Below are positions 20,089 through 28,893 of a DNA stretch of 33,730 nt, piece after piece. The stretch's first letter is position 1. Each line of letters opens with the position of its first letter. Both the position numbers and the translations under genes were made by a program. This stretch comes from Burkholderiaceae bacterium. Its GTDB lineage: Bacteria; Pseudomonadota; Gammaproteobacteria; Burkholderiales; Burkholderiaceae. The stretch covers positions 1 through 33,730 of the forward strand of contig CANCQD010000012.1 in NCBI GenBank assembly GCA_947380285.1, given 5' to 3'. The notes beneath the pieces were generated by a model that had not been told where the DNA came from, searched no databases, and was given only the letters and a program-made list of their open reading frames with translations.

Positions 20089-22512
20089 ATGCATCGATCC
20101 ATCATCCGTATTGCAGTCTGCATCTTGTTTAATGGGGTGCTAGGCAATGCATATGCAAATTTACTGAGTCCAGTTGAGCAGCAGTGGATCGATGCCCATC
20201 CCGTAGTGCGTTTTAGTATTCATGAAAAATACGCCCCGTATTTAGAGGTAACCGAAAGGAGTGAATACGGAATCTTTCATAACGTATTAAGCAAGTTGGG
20301 TGAATTTACCAAGCAAGAATTTATACCAAAGTGGCGCAAGAACGATAAAGAAGGGTTGCAGCAGCTTGCCAATGGGGAGGTGGACTTCATGATTGATCCG
20401 CCCTCATTAAATGATGATTACCTCAAGTTTGGATCTCTATCAGAGGCAATCTTCTGGGGCCAAGACGCTGTTCTGACAAAACGGTCAAAAAACGATACGC
20501 CTATTGACCCAATCAATATTGCCTACTTTGACCGTGGCTTTGAAAACCCGCCAATACCCAATCACCCTCAAGCTAGCATTTCTAGTCATGCCGAGAAATT
20601 GGTTTTTGATCTTCTCAAAAACGATATAGAAGCAATTGTTTTGCCGCTTCGATTAGCGCAGCAACTCATTCAAAAATTAAGCCCTGATAGGTTACAAGTG
20701 GATGGGCTTTATAGCCGAGAACCATTTGCATATCGCTGGCTTATTGCCCACCAGGATGAGGCTTTACATGGTGTACTGGATCATTTTCTACGTAACTTAG
20801 ATCCAATCGCATCGCGTCAACTTTTTAGCATCAACGCATCCACTTTAGAGGAAGTTCCTTCTCCTGCAAACCATTTGCCTTGGCTCTCCACTCTAGGAAT
20901 CCTATTACTAGGATCTTACTTAATCTGGCGCATGCATCAAAAGCAATCCCTGCAAAGACAAGAGGTGCAAGAACTAATGTCATCCAAAGAGCAGGCTGAA
21001 AATGCGAATGCTGCAAAGTCTACTTTTCTGGCAACCATGAGCCATGAGATCCGCACCCCAATGAATGCTATTTTGGGAGTGCAGGAGCTATTGCTCAGCA
21101 GCCCACTACCTGCAAATGAAAAAACCTTACTTAAAAGCGCGCATTCTTCTGCAGAATCTCTCTTAGGAATCCTCAATCAAGTTCTAGACCTCTCAAAGAT
21201 CGAGGCTGGAAAGCTCACACTCAATATTGAACCTTGCAATCTCAATAGCTTGATTGATAACATTGATTCAGCATTTGCAACCGTAGCTCAAAGGCAAAAT
21301 CTCAAACTGTATACCTCTAAAGATCCACGTATTGCAGAGGTTTTAATGCTCGATACCTTGCGCTTGCGTCAAGTATTACAAAACCTGATTAGCAATGCGA
21401 TTAAATTTACCAATAGCGGTGAAATCTATTTCTCAATTAGCGTACTTGCAGATGATCATGCTGGCCAGCTAATTGAATTCAGGGTAATCGATACAGGCAT
21501 TGGCATGGGTAAAGAGGAGATCGCAATTGCACTTCAAGCATTTGAGCAAATCCCAGGTAATGCCGAACAGCAGAATGGAACCGGTCTTGGTCTAACCATA
21601 ACAAACCACTTAGTCACTTCCATGAATGGTCAGCTCTACTTTGAGAGCGCCCCTGGCTTTGGTAGCAATATCCATTTTTGCCTTGCATTCCCACGCACCA
21701 GTATTGCCGCAACTAGAACCTTAACGCCAGAACATACCAATGCCTCTAGAAAGCTAGTATCGAAGCATGCTCAAAGCAATGAGCGCCCTCTACAAGCGCT
21801 AGTGGTCGAAGATCATCCTGCTAGCCGTCAAATCATTTCTCTCCAGCTTCAGGCTTTGGGTATTGAGGCATCCGTTTGCGATAACGCTAGCACCGCACTA
21901 GCTTTAATCAGCCAAAAGCATTTTGATCTTCTTCTAACGGACCAGTCCATTCCCGGAATGCAGGGGTCAGATCTTGCCAAGCACCTACGGAATAAAGGAT
22001 ATCGAGATCTCATCATCATTGGGATCACTGCAGATATTTATGCACTAGACTCGCGCCATCAATTTTTAGAGGCGGGCATGAATGGGGTCCTAATAAAACC
22101 CTTGAGTCTCATGACTTTAGAAAATGAGCTTTGTCGTTATTTCCAAAACGAGGGTTCTACTGATAAAACCGCACCTATTAGGATCCAAGATGAATATTCG
22201 TTCGATGCCTTCGAAAATCTCTTAAGAAGTAGTCCGAAATATATTCTGGTCATCCTTGAGGAAATTAAAAAGGTTCATGATGAAGCTCTTTTATCGCTTA
22301 AAGAGGAATCTATAGATGAGGCAAGCTTTAGTGCTATGGTGCATAAGGTTAAGGGAGGAGCCCAACTAGTTAGTGCTACAAAATTTATTCAAGCATGTGA
22401 AGCTTTGGAGCAAACAGGGATGCTGGACCATCGAATCCAAACTTTTATCCAATTGCTTGAAGAGCAAAATCAAATGATTACCGGATATCAAGCAAGATAT
22501 TCAAAGCTTTAG
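20089..22512 (+). CDS. Hybrid sensor histidine kinase, BvgS/EvgS-like
   Basis: 807 residues. Signal peptide about 1-23; one periplasmic Venus-flytrap domain (SBP_bac_3-like, about 28-248, beginning EQQWIDAHPVVRFSI); membrane helix about 264-281; a short helical linker rich in Gln/Glu/Ala (283-312); HisKA with phospho-His H319 (MSHEIRTPMN); ATPase with N436 (NLISNAIKF), DTGIGM (468-473) and GTGLGL (497-502). Then comes a receiver with E574/D575, D618 (LLTDQSIPGM) and K670, and a C-terminal Hpt with H752 (VHKVKGGAQL). The phosphorelay order His-Asp-His to the upstream regulator is that of BvgS/EvgS. It differs from BvgS in having one flytrap domain and no PAS domain. It lies 6 bp after the response regulator gene. 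The ligand is unknown. Confidence 0.92.
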   Translation: MHRSIIRIAVCILFNGVLGNAYANLLSPVEQQWIDAHPVVRFSIHEKYAPYLEVTERSEYGIFHNVLSKLGEFTKQEFIPKWRKNDKEGLQQLANGEVDFMIDPPSLNDDYLKFGSLSEAIFWGQDAVLTKRSKNDTPIDPINIAYFDRGFENPPIPNHPQASISSHAEKLVFDLLKNDIEAIVLPLRLAQQLIQKLSPDRLQVDGLYSREPFAYRWLIAHQDEALHGVLDHFLRNLDPIASRQLFSINASTLEEVPSPANHLPWLSTLGILLLGSYLIWRMHQKQSLQRQEVQELMSSKEQAENANAAKSTFLATMSHEIRTPMNAILGVQELLLSSPLPANEKTLLKSAHSSAESLLGILNQVLDLSKIEAGKLTLNIEPCNLNSLIDNIDSAFATVAQRQNLKLYTSKDPRIAEVLMLDTLRLRQVLQNLISNAIKFTNSGEIYFSISVLADDHAGQLIEFRVIDTGIGMGKEEIAIALQAFEQIPGNAEQQNGTGLGLTITNHLVTSMNGQLYFESAPGFGSNIHFCLAFPRTSIAATRTLTPEHTNASRKLVSKHAQSNERPLQALVVEDHPASRQIISLQLQALGIEASVCDNASTALALISQKHFDLLLTDQSIPGMQGSDLAKHLRNKGYRDLIIIGITADIYALDSRHQFLEAGMNGVLIKPLSLMTLENELCRYFQNEGSTDKTAPIRIQDEYSFDAFENLLRSSPKYILVILEEIKKVHDEALLSLKEESIDEASFSAMVHKVKGGAQLVSATKFIQACEALEQTGMLDHRIQTFIQLLEEQNQMITGYQARYSKL

Positions 22513-22549
22513 TCTTTGGCATGCTGCACTCTCCAATAATGTGGGTTTA

Positions 22550-22559
22550 TCCTATAGGA
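22550..22559. promoter_or_regulatory. TCCTATAGGA palindrome at the dacB start
   Basis: A perfect 10-bp palindrome ending 1 bp before the dacB ATG. Its right half (AGGA) is the only candidate Shine-Dalgarno but is unusually close to the ATG. Its halves share TCCTA/TAGGA with the inverted repeat at 18525-18540, though in the opposite arrangement. It may be coincidence. Confidence 0.25.
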
Positions 22560-22560
22560 A

Positions 22561-24090
22561 ATGGGCCCTTACATCCGACATTCAGCCGTCTTAATAGCAA
22601 CTACCTTTTGGCTAGCCAGCTCTTACGCCGCTACCAATGAAACTGCGCCCCTCAGCATCCCTAAGGTTGTAGTCAGTAGCCTAGAACGCAACCAGATTCC
22701 TCTCGATACTGTCAGTATTTCAGTTGTGGAAATCGAGTCTGGAAGTCCTGGAAAACATGTCGCCAAGAAAATGTTGGATTGGCGTGCTAATGAGCCAATG
22801 AACCCAGCTTCAACAATGAAGTTATTAACAACGCTTACTGGTCTAGACATATTAGGCCCCCAATATCGTTGGCGCACCAATATATTTACCGATGGCGTAA
22901 TTCGTCAAGGCACCCTCAAGGGTAATGTGTATTTGCAAGGTACCGGTGATCCGAAGCTCGTTCCCGAAGAACTTGCGAAGATGATGAAAGAGCTTCAGAG
23001 TCTGGGTATTCAGAAGATAGATGGCAACTTATTCTTTGATCGCAGCGCTTATGCGCCGAGCGTAATGGAGCACAACACCATTGATGGTGAATCCTTGCGT
23101 GCCTATAACGTTCCACCAGATCCTTTACTGTATGCATTTAGAACACTTTCGTTTCAGTTGAGCAAGTCACGTACCGCTGACTTTATCGACATCAGCTACA
23201 CACCAGCACTTTCTCAACTGAAGGTGTCTAACCAAATGCAGTTAGTTGATCGCTCATGCGACAACTGGAAAAGTAATATTCGTTTTAATTTAGATCCAGA
23301 AGGCGTAAGTAACACTGATCAACCTTTAACCGCACAGTTCTCTGGAGCATTTCCCAACACCTGCAAAGGGGTGAACTTTAATGTTGTTGCACTAGATGCC
23401 AATACCTTTCTAACGCAAGGCTTTGCTGCCGCCTGGGAGATGTCTGGTGGTACTTGGGTACGACCACCAGTGGGTAAAAACGGTAATGTGCCACTGGCAG
23501 CAAGACTGCTGCTTCAATTTGAGGGCATTGTACTGGCGGATGATATTTTGGATATTAATAAATATTCCAACAACGTGATGGCACGCCAACTGCTATTAAC
23601 CCTAGCCTTAGAAAAAATGGGGAAACCTGCTACTACTACCAATGGAGAACTCGTTATTCAGAGTTGGCTTAAGCAAAATGCTTTAGATTTTCAAGGTCTA
23701 GTAATTGAGAATGGCTCTGGTCTATCTCGTAATGAAGCAATCTCCGCCAGCCAAATGAATCAACTCTTACTAACCGCACGTAATTTAACGGTAGGCGATA
23801 TTTTTTATAATAGTCTGCCAATTGCGGGTACAGATGGCACGATGCGAAATCGCCTAATGAGTCAGCTTCGTAAGTTTTTGCATCTCAAGAAAAAGCCTGA
23901 AGCCAGAATAAAAACCGGCTCTCTTGCAGATGTGCGAGCAATCTCAGGTTATGTTTTAAGCAAATCTGGGAAGATGTATGCAGTAACTTCATTCATCAAC
24001 CACCCCAATGCCTGGAGAGGATTAGAAGCCCACGATCAGTTGCTATCGTGGCTACTAGAAGATGGGCCAGAGCCAAAGCATGCGCGTTGA
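22561..24090 (+). CDS. dacB: D-alanyl-D-alanine carboxypeptidase/endopeptidase, PBP4 type (S13)
   Basis: 509 residues, exported (hydrophobic signal about 8-23, then SYAATNE). The three active-site motifs of penicillin-binding peptidase family S13 are seen: SxxK as S84-T-M-K87 (NPASTMKL), SNN at 337-339 (KYSNNVMARQ), and KTG at 452-454 (IKTGSLADVRAISGY). It trims or cuts peptide cross-links in periplasmic peptidoglycan. The ATG at 22561 is fixed by an in-frame TAG two codons upstream; the only AGGA sits 1-2 bases from it, which is unusually tight. It starts 48 bp after the hybrid kinase gene, so read-through from that operon is possible. Its 3' end overlaps the convergent sua5-type gene by 55 bp. 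Confidence 0.92.
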   Translation: MGPYIRHSAVLIATTFWLASSYAATNETAPLSIPKVVVSSLERNQIPLDTVSISVVEIESGSPGKHVAKKMLDWRANEPMNPASTMKLLTTLTGLDILGPQYRWRTNIFTDGVIRQGTLKGNVYLQGTGDPKLVPEELAKMMKELQSLGIQKIDGNLFFDRSAYAPSVMEHNTIDGESLRAYNVPPDPLLYAFRTLSFQLSKSRTADFIDISYTPALSQLKVSNQMQLVDRSCDNWKSNIRFNLDPEGVSNTDQPLTAQFSGAFPNTCKGVNFNVVALDANTFLTQGFAAAWEMSGGTWVRPPVGKNGNVPLAARLLLQFEGIVLADDILDINKYSNNVMARQLLLTLALEKMGKPATTTNGELVIQSWLKQNALDFQGLVIENGSGLSRNEAISASQMNQLLLTARNLTVGDIFYNSLPIAGTDGTMRNRLMSQLRKFLHLKKKPEARIKTGSLADVRAISGYVLSKSGKMYAVTSFINHPNAWRGLEAHDQLLSWLLEDGPEPKHAR

Positions 24091-25130
24091 AGACGGTCTC
24101 TAACACCATCCCACTCCTCGCCTGTTGGCGGCTCAGGAAATAAAATCAAATCCCAACCTTGCTGATCTAGATCGCGCAAAGTTCGGTACAAGCGATTTGC
24201 AAAAGCGGTGCTATCACTAGGAACTTCTACCTCTTCAAAGTGCGCCGAAGGATGCCCATCCTCGCTTAAAGAAGATTCCGAATCCCACACTGCTACAGCA
24301 ACACGCGATTTAATGTCTGGAAACTCGCTCAAGGCATCTAAGACACGACCAGGAGCATATAGGCGCAAAGGGGTAGTTGGTGCGTAATGGGCTTTGAAAC
24401 TTCCAGATACTCTAGGTAAATCATCCTTCGCTTCGTTAGCTTTTGCCTCACCAGGCAGACAAACCTTTATACCGGTCTTCGCAAAGACCTCACTAGGAGT
24501 AATCGCGCCAGGCCTTAAAAGCACGGCTTTATCACCTGAAGATAAGTCAATGATGGTGGACTCAATACCAACTTCACAATCACCGCCATCCAACACCATC
24601 AAATCTAACATTCCTTCGAATTCATGACGGACATCTGCAGCACTAGTAGGTGATACCTTGCCAAAACGGTTTGCTGAAGGCGCTACAACACCACCTTTAA
24701 ATTTACGTAATAGCTCTTGGGCAATTGGGTGAGAAGGTGCGCGAATGGCTACCGTATCCTGCCCGCCTGTTAGCTCATTCAAAACGCTTTTATCTTTTTT
24801 GAAAACTAAGGTTAATGGGCCGGGCCAAAATGCATTAATTAACTTTAGTGCTTCTTCGGATAAATCCCTTGCCCATGGTGCCAGTAGAGCAACCCAATCA
24901 ATTTGGGCTTGATCAAATTTATCTGGTGCAGCTAAGTGAACAATTAAAGGATGATTTGATGGGCGTCCTTTAGCGGTGAAGATTTTCTTAATGGCTTCTG
25001 GGTTCTTTGCATCAGCACCCAAACCATAAACCGTCTCAGTAGGAAATGCGACTAAACCACCGTCTCGTAAGCTTTGTACTGCCTCGTTAATCACTGCAGA
25101 TGATTGCAGTGGGGTACTGTCGCTGGACAT
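24036..25130 (-). CDS. L-threonylcarbamoyladenylate synthase (Sua5/YwlC type)
   Basis: 364 residues. It makes threonylcarbamoyl-AMP from threonine, bicarbonate and ATP for the t6A37 modification of ANN-decoding tRNAs. The N-terminal YrdC domain (about 8-205) has FPTETVYGLGADA, KGRPSNHPLIVH and PSANRFGKVSPT, the KxR...SxN signature. After a linker, a C-terminal Sua5 domain begins around LPRVSGSFKAHYAPTTPLRLY; this separates it from the shorter TsaC form. It is the last gene of the pgk-to-sua5 operon, with 1 bp between the purK stop and its ATG. Its last 55 bp overlap dacB on the other strand, with no terminator visible at the junction. Confidence 0.93.
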   Translation of the reverse strand: MSSDSTPLQSSAVINEAVQSLRDGGLVAFPTETVYGLGADAKNPEAIKKIFTAKGRPSNHPLIVHLAAPDKFDQAQIDWVALLAPWARDLSEEALKLINAFWPGPLTLVFKKDKSVLNELTGGQDTVAIRAPSHPIAQELLRKFKGGVVAPSANRFGKVSPTSAADVRHEFEGMLDLMVLDGGDCEVGIESTIIDLSSGDKAVLLRPGAITPSEVFAKTGIKVCLPGEAKANEAKDDLPRVSGSFKAHYAPTTPLRLYAPGRVLDALSEFPDIKSRVAVAVWDSESSLSEDGHPSAHFEEVEVPSDSTAFANRLYRTLRDLDQQGWDLILFPEPPTGEEWDGVRDRLQRACFGSGPSSSSHDSN

Positions 25131-25131
25131 T

Positions 25132-26316
25132 CTAGGGCTCGATCCCTAATTCAGTAGCGACAGCGGCACAATTTTGGCGAGCCTCATTGAGAGCTTCACC
25201 TAAACAATTAATATGCCCCATTTTTCTACCAATACGGGGTGCAGACTTACCGTAGAGGTGCAACTTGGCATCGGGATGAGCCAGAACTTTATTCCAGGCA
25301 GGTTCGCGGGCTTTATCTTCGCTACCCTCAAACCAAAGATCGCCCAGCAAGTTCAACATGGATACTGGTGCTAACTGACGGGTATCACCTAAAGGCAATC
25401 TAGCCATTGCCCTCACCTGCTGCTCAAACTGACTGCTCACACATGCATCCATTGTGTAGTGGCCAGAATTATGTGGACGCGGAGCAATTTCATTGGCAAT
25501 AATATCGCCGTTTTTGAGAACAAAGAACTCAACACAAAGAACACCAACGTAATCAATCTTGCGAATGAGTGCCTTTGCTGCATCAATAATTTTCTTTTCT
25601 TGAGCAGGCTTAAGTGCTGGAGCCGGCACAGTAGAGGTATGCAAAATACCATCACGGTGAATATTTTGAGCGACTGGATAAGCGACTACAGCGTCGTCAT
25701 AACCGCGTACTACCAAAGCTGACACTTCGAAGTCTAATTCCATGCGCTTTTCCAATACACAAGGCACCTTACTTAATTCTGCCCAAGCTGCTGGTAACTC
25801 ATCGACTGTATAAACAGTAATTTGCCCTTTACCGTCATAACCCATGCGAGCAGTCTTTAGTATTCCCGGAAATAAATCTGCTGGAAGATGGGCAATATCG
25901 GCATCATATTCTAGGACGCCATATGGCGCTGGGCCAATATTGGTTTCAGATTTCCAGGTAGCTAGAAACTTTTTCTCGGCCACCCGATTCTGCGCTAAAG
26001 ATACGCAGCTACTGCGTGGCGCCACAAATACACCTAAAGATTCCAACTCATCCAATGCTTGAGCAGGCACATTTTCAAATTCAGTGCTCACTGATGAACA
26101 CAGGGCAGCCATCTCTTTTAAAGCAGCACTATCAGTGTATTCAGCTTGAATAAATTTTTCCGCAATAGAGCCGGCAGGACTATCAGAGCCAGGGTCGAGC
26201 ACACAAACCTTGTAGCCCATAGCTTGGGCAGCCTGAGTAAACATCCGTCCCAATTGACCGCCACCCAAAATTCCTAAATACGAACCCGGCAAAATGGGTT
26301 CAAGACGATCTGCCAT
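25132..26316 (-). CDS. purK: N5-carboxyaminoimidazole ribonucleotide synthase
   Basis: A 394-residue ATP-grasp enzyme that converts AIR, ATP and bicarbonate to N5-CAIR in purine synthesis. LGILGGGQLGRMF at about 14-26 is the conserved start. The ATP-grasp core includes GYDGKGQ, VLEKRMELDFEVSALV, VLCVEFFV and EIAPRPHNSGHYT, with the metal-binding acidic residues before the last. It sits 4 bp after purE, its usual partner: the product is passed to PurE for mutase conversion to CAIR. It shares an operon with glycolytic genes upstream. Confidence 0.96.
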   Translation of the reverse strand: MADRLEPILPGSYLGILGGGQLGRMFTQAAQAMGYKVCVLDPGSDSPAGSIAEKFIQAEYTDSAALKEMAALCSSVSTEFENVPAQALDELESLGVFVAPRSSCVSLAQNRVAEKKFLATWKSETNIGPAPYGVLEYDADIAHLPADLFPGILKTARMGYDGKGQITVYTVDELPAAWAELSKVPCVLEKRMELDFEVSALVVRGYDDAVVAYPVAQNIHRDGILHTSTVPAPALKPAQEKKIIDAAKALIRKIDYVGVLCVEFFVLKNGDIIANEIAPRPHNSGHYTMDACVSSQFEQQVRAMARLPLGDTRQLAPVSMLNLLGDLWFEGSEDKAREPAWNKVLAHPDAKLHLYGKSAPRIGRKMGHINCLGEALNEARQNCAAVATELGIEP

Positions 26317-26320
26317 GTAA

Positions 26321-26815
26321 TTAATATCCCGGCAAATTCATCGAACGTGCAGTATCAGATTGCTTTGCACGGAAATCTTCTAAACGCTTAGCTAAGCCAG
26401 GGTCATGCAAAGCTAAGCCTGCAATCACATGCAAGGCAGCATTCGCTGCGCCGGCCTCACCAATCGCAAAAGTCGCAACCGGAATACCTTTAGGCATTTG
26501 CACAATAGAGAAGAGAGAATCTTCGCCACGCAAATATTTACTAGCAACAGGTACGCCATAAACAGGAACAATGGTTTTTGAGGCAAGCATGCCTGGTAAA
26601 TGCGCTGCGCCACCTGCACCAGCAATAATGGCCTGTAATCCGTTAGCTTGGGCATTTTCAGCATACTGAAACATATCGTCAGGCATACGATGCGCAGAGA
26701 GAACTTTAGCTTCGTGAGCAATACCAAACTGCTCGAGCATTTGAGCGGCATGCTGCATGGTGTCCCAATCTGAATTGGATCCCATCACTATTCCGACGAT
26801 TGGCTTCTTACTCAT
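26321..26815 (-). CDS. purE: N5-carboxyaminoimidazole ribonucleotide mutase
   Basis: 164 residues, the class I size. It converts N5-CAIR to CAIR. Motifs: MGSNSDWDTM at 11-20 binding the phosphate, SAHRMPD at 40-46 with the catalytic His H42, and AGAGGAAHLPGM at 65-76. It is paired with purK (4 bp apart), which supports the bacterial two-step route rather than direct AIR carboxylation. The gene starts 49 bp after purC in the same direction. Confidence 0.96.
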   Translation of the reverse strand: MSKKPIVGIVMGSNSDWDTMQHAAQMLEQFGIAHEAKVLSAHRMPDDMFQYAENAQANGLQAIIAGAGGAAHLPGMLASKTIVPVYGVPVASKYLRGEDSLFSIVQMPKGIPVATFAIGEAGAANAALHVIAGLALHDPGLAKRLEDFRAKQSDTARSMNLPGY

Positions 26816-26864
26816 TTACTTCTCCAAATGCCTTATAACCATTAAGGACTCTATTATCTCCGAG

Positions 26865-27764
26865 TTAAGAAGTCTCAGTAAGCCGGGTTAGGGCTTCACG
26901 ATACTTTTGGGCAGTCTTTTCAATGACATCCGCTGGCAATTGCGGTGCAGGGGCTGTTTTAGGCCATAGCTTACCTTCTACCATGGCAGTTTCAAGCCAG
27001 TCACGGACAAACTGCTTGTCATAAGAAGGCGGGTTTGAGCCCACATAGTAGGTTTCAGTGGGCCAGAAACGAGAAGAGTCAGCCGTCAGGATCTCATCCA
27101 TCAACACCAATTGCCCATTAGCATCCAAGCCGAACTCAAACTTGGTATCGGCAATGATGATTCCGCGAGTCGCAGCGTATTCAGAGGCTTCTTTATATAA
27201 ACGAATACTGACCTCACGAATTTGATTGGCTAACTTTTCACCAATCAATTCAATTACTTTTTCAAATGAAATATTTTCATCGTGCTGCCCAAATTCAGCC
27301 TTAGCAGCAGGGGTAAAAATTGGCTCAGGTAGTTTTTGTGCATTCTCTAAGCCTTCCGGCAAAACAATGCCACATACCTTGCCTGTTTCTTGATAGTCTT
27401 TCCAGCCACTTCCTGCCAAATAACCGCGCACCACTGCTTCCACCAGAATCGGCTTTAATCGCTTAGCCACAACAGCGCGACCTTTGACTTGCTCTATTTC
27501 ATCTGCTGACACTACGGTGGCAGGATCAATCCCAGTCAAATGATTCGGAATAATGGCTGCCAATTTATCAAACCAAAAATTTGCCATTTGGTTGAGAACT
27601 ACACCCTTCTCCGGAATAGGCTCACCCATCACTACATCAAAAGCAGAAAGACGGTCAGTAGTAATCATCAACAACTTGTCGTCATCTAATGCATAAACAT
27701 CGCGCACTTTGCCTTTGGACAGCAAAGGTAATGACTTAATTGAGGTAGCGTACAAAGCAGACAT
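26865..27764 (-). CDS. purC: Phosphoribosylaminoimidazole-succinocarboxamide synthase
   Basis: 299 residues, the longer form of SAICAR synthetase common in betaproteobacteria. It joins CAIR and aspartate with ATP, the step after PurE and before PurB (also in this window). GKVRDVYAL (18-26), [28 protein letters not shown] and ADTKFEFG are seen in the expected order; these line the ATP and CAIR sites. The start is 7 bp after the fba stop, so its ribosome site lies at the end of fba. Confidence 0.96.
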   Translation of the reverse strand: MSALYATSIKSLPLLSKGKVRDVYALDDDKLLMITTDRLSAFDVVMGEPIPEKGVVLNQMANFWFDKLAAIIPNHLTGIDPATVVSADEIEQVKGRAVVAKRLKPILVEAVVRGYLAGSGWKDYQETGKVCGIVLPEGLENAQKLPEPIFTPAAKAEFGQHDENISFEKVIELIGEKLANQIREVSIRLYKEASEYAATRGIIIADTKFEFGLDANGQLVLMDEILTADSSRFWPTETYYVGSNPPSYDKQFVRDWLETAMVEGKLWPKTAPAPQLPADVIEKTAQKYREALTRLTETS

Positions 27765-27771
27765 ATTTAAA

Positions 27772-28836
27772 TCACTTCACAATTTGAGTTAATTTGCCGC
27801 TCTTATATAGCTCAGCCATTTTCTCTAAAGAAATCGGCTTGATTTTGGATGCTTGACCAGCAGAACCAAAAGCCTGGAAGCGTGCAATGCAAACCTTCTT
27901 AGCCGCTTCTCGGGCTGGCTTCAAATAATCACGTGGATCAAATTTAGATGGGTTTTCAATGAAGTAACGGCGAATCGCACCAGTCATTGCCAAACGAATA
28001 TCGGTATCAATGTTGATCTTACGTACGCCATTCTTAATACCCTCTTGAATTTCTTCAACAGGAACGCCATAAGTTTCCTTCATATCGCCGCCAAATTCAC
28101 GAATCTCAGCAAGCAATTCTTGAGGAACACTGGAAGAGCCATGCATCACTAAATGCGTATTTGGAATGCGCGCATGAATTTCTTTAATACGATCAATTGC
28201 CAATATATCGCCAGTAGGCTTTTTACTAAACTTATATGCACCATGGCTAGTACCAATCGCAATCGCTAAAGCATCGCACTGGGTTGCCTTCACAAAATCG
28301 GCTGCCTGCTCAACGTCAGTAAGCAACTGCTCACGAGTCATCTTGCCATCAGCGCCATGACCATCTTCTTTATCTCCCTGCATAGTCTCCAGCGAGCCTA
28401 ATACACCCAACTCAGCCTCAACCGTAACTCCGATTGAGTGAGAGAACTTCACCACCTCTTTAGAGACATCTACGTTGTACTCATAACTGGCAACAGTTTT
28501 GCCATCAGCCTCCAATGAGCCATCCATCATTACGCTGGTGAAGCCGCTCTTAATTGCTGCCATGCATACTGCTGGGCTTTGGCCATGGTCTTGGTGCATA
28601 ACTACTGGAATATGTGGATAAGCCTCTACTGCAGCAGAAATTAAATGGCGCAAGAATGCTTCTCCAGCATATTTACGTGCCCCTGCTGAAGCTTGCATGA
28701 TGACTGGGGAATCAGCTTCATTCGCTGCCTCCATAATCGCAGTTACTTGCTCTAAGTTATTTACGTTAAACGCTGGTAAGCCGTAACCGTTTTCAGCAGC
28801 ATGATCCAAGAGTTGTCTTAAAGATACTAAAGCCAT
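27772..28836 (-). CDS. fba: Fructose-1,6-bisphosphate aldolase, class II
   Basis: A 354-residue zinc aldolase, cleaving or forming fructose 1,6-bisphosphate in glycolysis and gluconeogenesis. The metal site motif [10 protein letters not shown] has D83 and the Zn ligand H84. A second His lies in [13 protein letters not shown] and a third in [12 protein letters not shown]. The length and the [14 protein letters not shown] segment place it with the class II Calvin-cycle-type (CbbA-like) aldolases used by betaproteobacteria. AAGAG precedes the ATG. It lies 57 bp after pyk and 7 bp before purC, in one operon. Confidence 0.95.
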   Translation of the reverse strand: MALVSLRQLLDHAAENGYGLPAFNVNNLEQVTAIMEAANEADSPVIMQASAGARKYAGEAFLRHLISAAVEAYPHIPVVMHQDHGQSPAVCMAAIKSGFTSVMMDGSLEADGKTVASYEYNVDVSKEVVKFSHSIGVTVEAELGVLGSLETMQGDKEDGHGADGKMTREQLLTDVEQAADFVKATQCDALAIAIGTSHGAYKFSKKPTGDILAIDRIKEIHARIPNTHLVMHGSSSVPQELLAEIREFGGDMKETYGVPVEEIQEGIKNGVRKINIDTDIRLAMTGAIRRYFIENPSKFDPRDYLKPAREAAKKVCIARFQAFGSAGQASKIKPISLEKMAELYKSGKLTQIVK

Positions 28837-28893
28837 GATGTTCTCTTAATTAAATAGTAATAATATTAAAAATAAATCTGCCTTCAATGTGAA

